Translations under genes and position numbers: made by a program
In this document: positions 8,213-15,769 of the stretch, piece after piece
How the letters are laid out: each line of letters starts with the position of its first letter
Position numbering within the stretch: the stretch's first letter is position 1
From: JAKAXS01 sp041940525
GTDB lineage: Bacteria; Pseudomonadota; Alphaproteobacteria; Rhizobiales; Hyphomicrobiaceae
Direction: 5' to 3'
Length of the DNA stretch: 39,426 bases
Assembly (NCBI GenBank): GCA_041940525.1
Contig: JBGTSB010000023.1
Coordinates: 1-39,426 of the forward strand
The notes under the pieces: model-generated
Seen by the model: only the letters and a program-made list of their open reading frames with translations
What the model was told of the DNA's origin: nothing
Databases searched by the model: none

Positions 8213-8358
8213 CGTCATCATCACGAAGGTGATGATCCACGACACGCGTGTTCTGGCTGGACGTTTGTACGGCCCGGTCACGCCGGACAAGCCTCACACG
8301 CCGCTGGCCGCACCATTGGTGAGATGTGTCGTGGATGCCCGCCTGCGCGGGCAGGACG
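8213..8358. repeat. Palindromic (MITE-like) element, copy 2
   Basis: About 146 bp, opposite orientation to copy 1. The left arm is a hairpin ATCATCAC-gaag-GTGATGAT (8217-8236) plus CCACGACACG. The right arm is TGTCGTGGA plus a hairpin TGCCCGC-ctgc-GCGGGCA (8336-8353), ending in GGACG. It lies directly after the hydrolase gene and may act in its 3' UTR. Confidence 0.8.
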
Positions 8359-8420
8359 TTTGGGGGAGAGCGTGGGCCTTGACCGGCTCCGGTGCCGATC
8401 CCGGCAGGCAGGGGCGCGGC

Positions 8421-8507
8421 CACGGCGGACAAGCCTCACGTGCCGCTGGCCGCACCATAACCATAGGTGAGACGTGTCGTGGATGCCCGCCCAAGGCGGG
8501 CACGACG
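8421..8507. repeat. Partial palindromic element (right half only), copy 3
   Basis: Repeats the right half of copy 2 (8283-8358) in tandem: GGCGGACAAGCCTCAC, the stretch CCGCTGGCCGCACCAT, then GTGTCGTGGA and the hairpin TGCCCGCC-caa-GGCGGGCA. It carries a short insertion (aacca) relative to copy 2. The left ATCATCAC arm is absent. With copy 2 it fills most of the 450-bp gap 8185-8634. Confidence 0.75.
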
Positions 8508-8583
8508 TTTGAGATAGCGGTTTGGCATGAGCCGGACTGGGCCGGTGGCCTGGGCTGAATGCACCGCAACGCCTTCCCCAAAC

Positions 8584-8610
8584 AAAAAAGGGCCGGTCGC
8601 CCGGCCCTTT
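8584..8610 (-). terminator. Intrinsic terminator (bidirectional shape)
   Basis: AAAGGGCCGG (8587-8596), loop TCGC, CCGGCCCTTT (8601-8610). On the minus strand the stem is followed by a run of T (complement of 8584-8589). It ends the gene at 8635-9105 and could also stop readthrough from the left. Confidence 0.85.
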
Positions 8611-8634
8611 CGAATTCCATCTAGCGCGATTTCA

Positions 8635-9105
8635 TCAATCGCAGGGCACCGAGACCGATGCGCCAATCGTGGGTGAGAAGCGCTTGCAGCCCAAATCTTT
8701 CTTCTTGGCTGCCTCGGCGGTGCCGAGCGTCTCGCCGCGTTCCAAAGCTGCCGTGGCTGTCGCCGGACCAGTCTTTCTCTTCTTCGGCTCTTCCTTCACG
8801 GGCTCTTCGGCCGCCGCCGTTTCTGTCTCTTCCTCTACGCTCTTTTTCTTTTCCTCGACCTTGGCCTTACGCGACTTTGACGGACGATGCGTCTTAGCCT
8901 TCCGAGTGCGTGACCGCGACCGATGCCGACGTGCCTTGCGTTTCCGGTACTTGCGTTTGTGCGAGTAGGATTTTTTCTTGGCCTCGTAGGGTGCGCTCAC
9001 AACAGGAGGCGTATATTCGCAGGAAATACAAGCCTTTGCGCTGGGGGCGAAGAACGTCATCGTCGCGAAAATAATCGTGGCGATGAGAGTGCAAATCCGG
9101 GTCAT
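8635..9105 (-). CDS. Exported Lys/Arg-rich low-complexity protein
   Basis: 156 aa. A signal peptide (MTRICTLIATIIFATMTFFA, then PSAKA) precedes a Cys pair (CISCEY). Next comes a strongly basic stretch of about 50 residues (KKKSYSHKRKYRKRKARR and onward), an acidic Glu/Lys segment, and a C-terminus with two more Cys (DLGCKRF, SVPCD). Four cysteines after the signal could form two disulfides. No family is recognised. The basic core might bind nucleic acid, polyanionic glycans or the outer-membrane surface; this is a guess from charge only. ATG 9105 has a GGAG box 7-8 nt upstream; ATG 9108 is also possible. Confidence 0.8.
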   Translation of the reverse strand: MTRICTLIATIIFATMTFFAPSAKACISCEYTPPVVSAPYEAKKKSYSHKRKYRKRKARRHRSRSRTRKAKTHRPSKSRKAKVEEKKKSVEEETETAAAEEPVKEEPKKRKTGPATATAALERGETLGTAEAAKKKDLGCKRFSPTIGASVSVPCD

Positions 9106-9247
9106 CATAGGTCTCCGGCGAATGGAAAATTGCAAATCAGTTCTATTAGTATCATGCGCCGCCGATATCGCGAAGTCACGTGCGGAACATTTGATGGTGC
9201 AGTGTGGCTCCTAGCTTAATGGTTCGCCAACGGATCAATGGGTGGCG

Positions 9248-10147
9248 TCACCAAACCAGTTCTGTCATGGCGCCAACGGCGGGCGGCGCATCACCCGGAT
9301 TGAACAAGGTTTCCAGCTTGTTAAGGACCAGTCGGCCGCCCTCAACGACATCGTCGCGGTGAATGCCGCCTGCAATGAACAGCGCATCCAGCCCGGCCCG
9401 GCGGGCACCTTCCAAGTCCGTTCGCAAAGCATCGCCGATGACCAGGGTCCGCTCGGGCGCGACGCGGCTGCCCCGGAAGCCCGACGCCATGTCGAACGAC
9501 ATCTCATAGGCCGAGGCGTGCGGCTTGCCCGCCCAATAAACCGGCCCGCCCATCGTCTCGTAAAGGTCCGCGATTGCCCCGGCGCACAAATAGAGCGTGC
9601 CGCCGACATCGACCACCAAGTCAGGATTGGCGCAAACGAAGGGCAGGGCGCGCTTCAGCGCCGTCTCCAGAACGGGCCGGTAATCCTCCGCCGTTTGCGT
9701 GCGGTCGTCATCCAGGCCTGTGGCCACGATCGCCTCCGCTTCGGCGAGCGCCACCGGGCGGGCAGACGATTGCGAGAAGAAAGCCGCATCGCGATCACGC
9801 GGGCCGATGGCGTACATCTTGGCGAAGCCCTTCTCAGCGATGTGGCGCAGCGCGATCGCACCGGACGACACGATGCCGTCCCAGGCTGACTGGGGGACGT
9901 TCCGTGCCTCCAGCATCTCTTGTACGCGATGCGCTGGAACCGGCGCGTTGGTGAGCAGGATGACCGTGCCGCCATTCTCTCGAAAACGGGTTAGGGCCGC
10001 GCATGCGTCTCGATAGGCCGTGACGCCGTTGTGAACGACGCCCCAAACGTCGCAGAAAATTGCGTCATAGCGAGACAGCAGTTCGCCAGCGGACGTCAAG
10101 ATCTCAGGCACGCCAGGCTTTGCTGACGAGGGGGCGGGGCGGGTCAT
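9248..10147 (-). CDS. HAD-superfamily class IIA hydrolase (TIGR01459-like)
   Basis: 299 aa cytoplasmic phosphatase-like enzyme. The catalytic nucleophile Asp33 lies in FCDVWGVVHNG, with motif II LLTNAP, the Lys motif AGKPHASAY and the metal-binding GDALRTDLEGA. This layout with an inserted cap matches the class IIA NagD/pyridoxal-phosphatase group and, from memory, the alphaproteobacterial TIGR01459 family. The substrate is not known. The open frame extends to 10255, overlapping the exosortase gene, but the family start fits the ATG at 10147. No clear ribosome site is visible there. It lies 67 bp downstream of the exosortase gene on the same strand. Confidence 0.88.
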   Translation of the reverse strand: MTRPAPSSAKPGVPEILTSAGELLSRYDAIFCDVWGVVHNGVTAYRDACAALTRFRENGGTVILLTNAPVPAHRVQEMLEARNVPQSAWDGIVSSGAIALRHIAEKGFAKMYAIGPRDRDAAFFSQSSARPVALAEAEAIVATGLDDDRTQTAEDYRPVLETALKRALPFVCANPDLVVDVGGTLYLCAGAIADLYETMGGPVYWAGKPHASAYEMSFDMASGFRGSRVAPERTLVIGDALRTDLEGARRAGLDALFIAGGIHRDDVVEGGRLVLNKLETLFNPGDAPPAVGAMTELVW

Positions 10148-10214
10148 GGAGGTTTTCCAGATCGTTGGCGACGGGTGCCTTATAGGCAGCCGGGCTGAAG
10201 AACGGAACCCCGCC

Positions 10215-11894
10215 TTATAGTAGCGACCACTGCCCGTAGACCACAGCCCAGCCAAAGATGATGGCGTTAGACGCCATATGCGAGGCGATCGGATCGGAGA
10301 TGCGCCCGCTGCGGATCATGAGAAGGGCATAGACCGCGCCTGCCAAAGCGCCTGCCAGCCAGCGCTGGTGGATCGCGCCGAACAACACTGACGTTACTGC
10401 GACTGCGGCAAACATGATGATCACTGGCCCGAACCGCGCGCCGGCCGACGTGATGGCATTGTACAGATAGCCACGGAACGCCAACTCCTCAGCGACCGGA
10501 ACGAAGATGATGGTACCGGCGGCACGAATTGCCAGCCACGCGATCATCAGCCAAGCTGGAAGGCTTGCGAGCCACTGGCCAAGCTCAGCGCCGGCGGCAG
10601 GGTTCGGATCGGTTGCAATCCAGGCTGCTCCCACCGCAAGACCGGCGGCAATGGACAACCACGACACACGCATGACAAGCGGCCAGTAGAAGCCTCTGAA
10701 CATCCACAACGCCGCGCCTATAGCCACGACACGCAAACCGTATAGCCATTGATCATTCGGAGCGAATGCGGACGCTACAATGCTGGCAGCCATCAAGCCG
10801 ATGAACGGAGCAAGCCACGCCAGCGCATCCGTGCCGGTGCGAGCGTGAGTGTGCGCTGCCGATACCGATGCGTTTGCTTCAGCGCGATTCTCCCGCCTTT
10901 GGAAAATCGCGAGCTTGTGCCCCGCCATCATCACGCCCACGGTCACCAGAATGAATGCAATCCATCCGGCTTGGGAATGGAAACCGCCGACAGCCATCTT
11001 CGGCGAAACGTGCGCGCCTAAGCTGACGAGCGCCGCGATCCGCACGACATTAAATAGCCAGATTGCCAAGATGCCAGCGGGAATGAGAAAGAACGCGTTG
11101 GGGAAGGCAAGGTGTTTGCGGAAGACGATCAGGTAAAGTCCCAGAACCGCGGACACGAGACCGATGCCTTCATATCCTGAACACTCCGGCGCGATCTGAA
11201 CGAGAAAGCCGCCGACGCCCAGCTCTTGCGTCGTGACGTTCATCACGACGTTGTTCTCATAAAGCGATAGCAACGCGTACGACGCGTTGAGCGTCGCGCC
11301 AGCCAGGGGAACCCAGCCGAACTCCGCCAGTAGGCTAATGAGCAAAACGAGAACGGCGGACACAAACGCGAGGATGAGCGAGACCCAGGTCTGCGAGATC
11401 AACGACCACCAGAACCCGACGGGCGCGGCCGTGAGCATGAGCGACGCGCCGAGAATGGCCAGCAAACCAAAGTAGGGTGCGATCCATTGCGTGTAGATCT
11501 CAGCCGATGACGACAAAACCAGGCTGGCCACCACGGTGGCCATGAACAAAACCAGGTTGAGGGAAAGCCAAAGGGCTATTGGATGCGATATTAGAGATTG
11601 GCGCCATTCACTCAGCAATGCCTGACGGCGCGGCCAGTTGAGCAAGGCATATCCGGCTACGCAAAGAACGGCGATATGAGCAAGGTCACCTGCAAAACTT
11701 AAAATGAACTGCAGAGCTAAGGAGCGTTCCTGATTAACGAATGGCGGGTCATAAGCGACCGACAAAACGAGGGCTTGAAGCAGCCCGAGAAAAATAATCA
11801 GGACCGAACGCCAAATAATGGATGGCGCTCGCATTGTATCAAAATGGCGCGCTGAAAAATCTCGTTCAGAGACATTCGGGCTGGAAACGGACAT
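10215..11894 (-). CDS. xrtE: Exosortase E fused to a CPBP-type intramembrane protease (VPEID-CTERM system)
   Basis: 559-residue multi-span membrane protein. The N-terminal half is an exosortase, with Cys238 (APECSGYEGIG), Arg285 (FNVVRIAALVSLG) and His306 (GGFHSQAGW) as the catalytic triad. The C-terminal half is a CPBP/CAAX protease: Glu469-Glu470-xxx-Arg474 (EELAFRGYLY), His509 (FGAIHQRW) and His539-xxx-Asn543 (SHMASN). This fusion is the known exosortase E/protease type, which handles proteins with a VPEID-CTERM tail; the matching tail is encoded immediately upstream. The start at ATG 11894 has a GAGGTG box; a GTG at 11903 is also in frame. It cleaves and perhaps re-attaches the substrate at the inner membrane. 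Confidence 0.93.
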   Translation of the reverse strand: MSVSSPNVSERDFSARHFDTMRAPSIIWRSVLIIFLGLLQALVLSVAYDPPFVNQERSLALQFILSFAGDLAHIAVLCVAGYALLNWPRRQALLSEWRQSLISHPIALWLSLNLVLFMATVVASLVLSSSAEIYTQWIAPYFGLLAILGASLMLTAAPVGFWWSLISQTWVSLILAFVSAVLVLLISLLAEFGWVPLAGATLNASYALLSLYENNVVMNVTTQELGVGGFLVQIAPECSGYEGIGLVSAVLGLYLIVFRKHLAFPNAFFLIPAGILAIWLFNVVRIAALVSLGAHVSPKMAVGGFHSQAGWIAFILVTVGVMMAGHKLAIFQRRENRAEANASVSAAHTHARTGTDALAWLAPFIGLMAASIVASAFAPNDQWLYGLRVVAIGAALWMFRGFYWPLVMRVSWLSIAAGLAVGAAWIATDPNPAAGAELGQWLASLPAWLMIAWLAIRAAGTIIFVPVAEELAFRGYLYNAITSAGARFGPVIIMFAAVAVTSVLFGAIHQRWLAGALAGAVYALLMIRSGRISDPIASHMASNAIIFGWAVVYGQWSLL

Positions 11895-12007
11895 ACTGCT
11901 CACCTCGCTTATCAGAGACGGCCTTTGTGTCGTTTTCAGACACTCAGACCGTCTCTAAGCAGTGCGAAGCAAGAAGTGTGCATTCCGGCGCTATCGCTCG
12001 GATACGA

Positions 12008-12163
12008 TTACTTCTTATGTTTTTCGTAGAGGACCGCGGCGATCGAGACGAGCAGCGCGGCCGCAGCGATCCCGGCCGGCCCATCGAATTCAGGAACGGG
12101 CGTGCCGCCGCCGCCTCCTGAACTGGTAACCGCGGCGCAAAATGCGGCGAAGTAGCCTCCCAT
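12008..12163 (-). CDS. 51-residue VPEID-CTERM-type mini-protein, presumed substrate of XrtE
   Basis: Too short for ordinary ORF cut-offs. Translation: a 13-residue start (MGGYFAAFCAAVT), a flexible SSGGGGG linker, then TPVPEFDGPAG as the sorting motif. A 16-residue hydrophobic helix (IAAAALLVSIAAVLYE) and a basic tail KHKK follow. Motif, helix and basic cluster are the three parts of an exosortase tail, with VPEFD in place of VPEID. There is almost no protein before the tail, as known for this family. A strong AAGGAG box lies 7 nt before the ATG at 12163. It is 113 bp upstream of xrtE on the same strand, so the two probably share a transcript. Confidence 0.9.
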   Translation of the reverse strand: MGGYFAAFCAAVTSSGGGGGTPVPEFDGPAGIAAAALLVSIAAVLYEKHKK

Positions 12164-12634
12164 AACAAAACTCCTTTACTGGCATTCCAATTTGGCGCTC
12201 ACCCGGAAAGCATAACCGGTTCGAACTCCAACGAGCATCTCACACAAAACACGTGAGACGTGCGATCAACCCTTCATTAACCTTACAAGTTGGGTTCATT
12301 ACAGAAACTGAACAGCAGGTTTCGTGCCAGTGATCTGCAGTTATTCGATTGCCAGAGTTAACAATCAACGCAACGGTCAAAAATTGACCGTAAGGCCCTT
12401 TCGGGAATGCCGACGGAAATTATCAAGGCCAAATGCAAAGGCTGTCCATACCCGTCGGCTTCATCGGATGCAGAATGCTCTGCAAAGATCCTGTCCGACC
12501 AAGTCAGTTATTTCATAGGCAGCAACAGACTGCGGCTAAGTCTAAAGCTGCGCCGCTGCTCTCAGATTGTGCCTTGGCACATCCAGCGCGCAGGACTAGC
12601 CTTTCGGTGGCAGATTAGGAGACGCGTGGCGCGC
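12164..12634. other. Divergent intergenic region between VPEFD gene and halogenase
   Basis: About 470 bp with no supported gene. The open frame from 12407 that runs into the halogenase has no ribosome site and an unconvincing, Cys/Lys/Arg-rich translation. It must hold the divergent promoters. I see no convincing -35/-10 pair. The notable element is the dyad listed separately at 12568-12581. Confidence 0.6.
12568..12581. promoter_or_regulatory. Perfect dyad, candidate operator
   Basis: TGTGCC-tt-GGCACA, 6+6 bp with a 2-bp centre, about 55 bp upstream of the halogenase start. The symmetry and position suit a repressor site. No regulator gene is adjacent, so this is only a candidate. Confidence 0.3.
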
Positions 12635-14305
12635 ATGGGTGAACCAATTCGAAACATTACGATTGTGGGCGGCGGCACGGCAGGCTGGCTAACGGCTGTG
12701 TTCCTCAATCGCTATTGCCGCTCAAAGGATGGCAAACAAGACCTCCAAGTCACGTTGGTGGAGTCGCCCAACATTCCAATCGTCGGCGTCGGCGAGGCGA
12801 GTTTGCCGGGCATGGTCGTTCTGCTGCATCAGCTCGGCATTTCCGAAGCCGAGTTCTTTGAACGCACGGATGCCACCTTCAAAGTCGCGGCGCACTTCAT
12901 CAATTGGAATCACGATGATCATGGGAAGCCCATTGAGTTTCTCAATGTTCTGAACGCACCCAATCCAATAGACGGACGACAGCTCGCCGACTACTTCGTC
13001 ACGTTCGACAGCGAACGCTCCGCACCGCACGCGGGCATGTCGTACGTGCGCGGCTTCTCTCCGGCCGTTGACGTCGTGCGCGGAAACCTCGCGCCGCGCC
13101 GCCCCGGCGAACCCGATTTCAGCTCGGAGCTCGGCTACACCTATCACTTCGATGCCACAAAGCTCGCCGCCTTCTTGAAGGAGATGGCCGTCAAGCGCGG
13201 CGTGAAGCACGTTCTGGATGACGTCGATGCGGTCAACCTGGATGAGCGCGGCTTCGTCAAATCCCTGCAACTGCGCGAGGGCGGCGAACATCCCATCGAA
13301 CTCGTTGTCGACTGCACTGGGTTCAGAGGCTCAATTCTGCAGCAGGCGCTCGGTGAACCATTCGAAACCTATGACGATCACCTGCTGAACGATCGTGCTG
13401 CCGTCATGCAGATTCCGCACAAAGACCCGAACGTCATCGCGCCGACGACGCGGGCAACCGGTTTTTCGTCGGGCTGGAATTTCAACATCCCGCTCACCAC
13501 GCGCGTTGGCACGGGCTACGTCTATTCTAGTAACTTCATCTCCGACGACAAAGCGATTGACGAATTGCTCTCCTTCTACGGTGACCAAGCCAAGGGCTGC
13601 GAGCCGCGTGTCATCCCCATGCGCACCGGCCGCGTGCGCAACGCCTGGGTCAAGAACTGCGTCGCGCTGGGTCTCGCCAGTGGCTTCATCGAGCCTTTGG
13701 AAGCCACCGCGATATTCATGTCTGATCTCGGCTCGCGCTGGATGTACCACCACATGCCGACGACCGACTTCGAGCCGGAACTGGCGGCAGCCTACAACCG
13801 CCAGATCAGCCGGCTGTACGAAGAGGTGCGTGACCTCGTTCAACTTCACTATCACCTGAACAACCGGCAGGACTCTGATTACTGGAAGGCCGCGCGCGAA
13901 ATGAAGCTGTCGGACCGGCTCAGCGAAAACCTCAAAATGTGGCGCTACGCCACCCCCGATGCACAGGATCTGGACACAGCATATCTCTTCAGCAATCCGG
14001 TTTATGTGCTCGTCCTGATTGCCAAAGGTTTTTACAAGGACCGTCCGCTTGCAACCGCGAATGCCTTGAGCCGCGGCGACTACGATCGCTATCGCGAAAC
14101 GATGCGAAGAACGCGCCCTCAGCAGTTGCAGGGTTTGGTCAGCCAAGCCGAATTCCTGAGAACAGGAGGCAAGGCCAAGACAGGTGCCCGGGTAGGCCAG
14201 CCAGGCGCATTTAGAATGCCCGAGCTTGGCGCCAGCCAGACCAAGATCAAGTTCCCGGTGCAACCGCAAGCTGTGCGAGGTCGCCGTAAGGGCAAACGTG
14301 GTTGA
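12635..14305 (+). CDS. Tryptophan-halogenase-family flavoprotein
   Basis: 556 aa FAD-dependent enzyme of the tryptophan halogenase family. The N-terminal Rossmann motif is VGGGTAGW. The family's catalytic Lys is Lys83 (TDATFKVAAHF). The second signature, usually WxWxIP, reads WNFNIP (GWNFNIPLTTRVGTGYVYSS), with Phe for the second Trp. The glutamate segment SGFIEPLEATAIF is intact. The real substrate may be a free or carrier-bound aromatic compound, and halogenation itself is not proven by these motifs. Starts at 12626 (GTG) or 12635 (ATG) both follow an AGGAGA box (12617-12622); the ATG is chosen. No flavin reductase partner is adjacent. Confidence 0.88.
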   Translation: MGEPIRNITIVGGGTAGWLTAVFLNRYCRSKDGKQDLQVTLVESPNIPIVGVGEASLPGMVVLLHQLGISEAEFFERTDATFKVAAHFINWNHDDHGKPIEFLNVLNAPNPIDGRQLADYFVTFDSERSAPHAGMSYVRGFSPAVDVVRGNLAPRRPGEPDFSSELGYTYHFDATKLAAFLKEMAVKRGVKHVLDDVDAVNLDERGFVKSLQLREGGEHPIELVVDCTGFRGSILQQALGEPFETYDDHLLNDRAAVMQIPHKDPNVIAPTTRATGFSSGWNFNIPLTTRVGTGYVYSSNFISDDKAIDELLSFYGDQAKGCEPRVIPMRTGRVRNAWVKNCVALGLASGFIEPLEATAIFMSDLGSRWMYHHMPTTDFEPELAAAYNRQISRLYEEVRDLVQLHYHLNNRQDSDYWKAAREMKLSDRLSENLKMWRYATPDAQDLDTAYLFSNPVYVLVLIAKGFYKDRPLATANALSRGDYDRYRETMRRTRPQQLQGLVSQAEFLRTGGKAKTGARVGQPGAFRMPELGASQTKIKFPVQPQAVRGRRKGKRG

Positions 14306-14478
14306 TGCAAAAGTAGCCCAGCGAACTTCCTAAGCTCCGAAGAAATTTACCAAAAAGTCGCCCGGCGAATGTTGCTGATGTGTGACTGTGCGCGCTCGTG
14401 GCTGTGCTAGAACTGGGCCATTAAGAGTTCAGTAACTGTAGCGTAAGTCCGGCCCTGGCCGGCTTTGAGTTTCGTATC

Positions 14479-15228
14479 ATGCGTTGTTTGGCTGTATTTG
14501 TTTTCAGTTGCGCTGCTCTGTTCGGCGCCAGTGCCCACCAAGCCGCCGCCCAGTCTTGGACGGGCGCCTATGCTGGAGTCCACGCCGGCTACCGCTGGGC
14601 TGACCTTGATCTTACAACACCGCCGTACCAATTCATGTCGGGCGGTGCGACGTTCCAAGTTCCGGCGCGCAACGAAAGCTTCAGCATTGAGGGCGCTCTA
14701 GCCGGTCTCCACGGCGGTTACAATCTCATGATTGCGCCGTCGATCCTGTTTGGCGTCGAGGCCGATATCTCGTTCACCGGCGGTGATAGCAACAGGGCAG
14801 CATCGTTCAGCGCGCCTGGTATCGTTTGTGAAGTAGAGAATGAGTGTGAGATTTTTCCGGATATCAACGCCTCGCGCGTCACGAGTATTGATCTCGACTG
14901 GCAGGCAACAATCCGCGCCCGTCTCGGGTACACAACTGGCTCGACGTTGTTCTATACGACCGCCGGCGTGGCATTCATGAATGTCGACTGGACGGAAACG
15001 ATGACGCTGCCCGCCGGGCAGTCCAGTGTATCTAAGGAAGAAACAATCACCGGCTTTGCCGTCGGCGGCGGTGTCGAAACATTCCTGTCGTCCAACCTGA
15101 TTGGCCGCATCGAATATCTCTATGAAGATTTTGAATCGCTCTCAGTGCCGCTCGTTCTGACACCCCAGACCGGCGACCTGGACCTCACCGCCCACAAACT
15201 CCGCGTCGGCCTCAGCTACAAGTTTTAG
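14479..15228 (+). CDS. Outer-membrane beta-barrel protein (porin/Omp25-31-like)
   Basis: 249 aa. The signal peptide is cleaved after HQAAA (MRCLAVFVFSCAALFGASAH start). The mature part begins WTGAYAGVHAGYRWAD and repeats the aromatic-Gly strand pattern (GALAGLHGGYNLM, ATIRARLGYTTGSTLFYTTAGVAF, GRIEYLYEDF). It ends in a terminal Phe strand, LRVGLSYKF, the outer-membrane insertion signal. These features match the eight-strand barrels common in Rhizobiales. A single Cys pair (VCEVENECEIF) may form a disulfide in a loop. The ribosome site is weak. A CCGGCC-ct-GGCCGG hairpin (14449-14462) sits just upstream. Confidence 0.9.
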   Translation: MRCLAVFVFSCAALFGASAHQAAAQSWTGAYAGVHAGYRWADLDLTTPPYQFMSGGATFQVPARNESFSIEGALAGLHGGYNLMIAPSILFGVEADISFTGGDSNRAASFSAPGIVCEVENECEIFPDINASRVTSIDLDWQATIRARLGYTTGSTLFYTTAGVAFMNVDWTETMTLPAGQSSVSKEETITGFAVGGGVETFLSSNLIGRIEYLYEDFESLSVPLVLTPQTGDLDLTAHKLRVGLSYKF

Positions 15229-15404
15229 GCCGCTACTTTTTTGACTTGCCGGTATGTTTTCGAAGGTGTGTATTAGGCTATCGGTTGTCTAAAAATACAA
15301 TTCGAGCGGCGCATCACGACGTTGATTTCCAGGTCCGAGCATGCGCAAGACCTTGATCGTTATTACAGATGGTCCTACATCATATTCTTGCTTTGGAGCA
15401 AAAG

Positions 15405-15704
15405 ATGGAACCGGACGATCTTTCAGTGGAACCAGGTTGGCATGGATCGATCCGTATTCGAGTCGAAGCGGGTGCGAGGCAGGCTCAACTCGTTGACCGC
15501 CTGAGGGAGGCCGGTGCTGCCTCGGTCCACGCCGGTCGCTTCGGCATCGACGCCGAGGTCGACGATCGTATCGTCCGCGACGCTCTTTCCCTCAAGGTCA
15601 TCCTCACTGATGGCGAAGTGAGGCTGGTTCCAAAGGACAGTTCAACGGACAGTGTAGTCAACCCGAACGAGGCTTACGTTCCCATTCGGCCTAAATTTTT
15701 CTAA
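15405..15704 (+). CDS. Small protein paired with subtilase; possible stand-alone propeptide/inhibitor
   Basis: 99 aa, no signal peptide. ATG 15405 has a TTGGAG box 7 nt upstream; the frame is open back to 15369. Reading the sequence by eye suggests beta (GSIRIRVEAG), alpha (RQAQLVDRLREAGA), beta (ASVHAGRFG), beta (IDAEVD), alpha (DRIVRDALSLKVIL), beta (EVRLVPKD). This is the order of the I9 subtilisin propeptide fold. It lies 65 bp before a subtilase on the same strand, so a chaperone or inhibitor of that protease is the natural guess. No sequence family is recognised, and the fold assignment is inference. Confidence 0.7.
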   Translation: MEPDDLSVEPGWHGSIRIRVEAGARQAQLVDRLREAGAASVHAGRFGIDAEVDDRIVRDALSLKVILTDGEVRLVPKDSSTDSVVNPNEAYVPIRPKFF

Positions 15705-15769
15705 CGCTGGGTTGCACGAATTATCAGATGGCAGTTATTCTCAAAAAATTCTTTTGAGAGGTTGCTATT

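Noticed and set aside
7872..8666. ORFs with PAQAGIHD- or RRRASTTR-type peptides on both strands
   Set aside because: These are chance translations of the palindromic elements at 8213-8507, not proteins.
10749..11136. Plus-strand ORFs inside the exosortase gene
   Set aside because: Antisense shadows; the minus-strand frame has both catalytic triads intact.
12407..12634. N-terminal extension of the halogenase frame
   Set aside because: No ribosome site, atypical composition, and the family start with the FAD motif fits the ATG at 12635.
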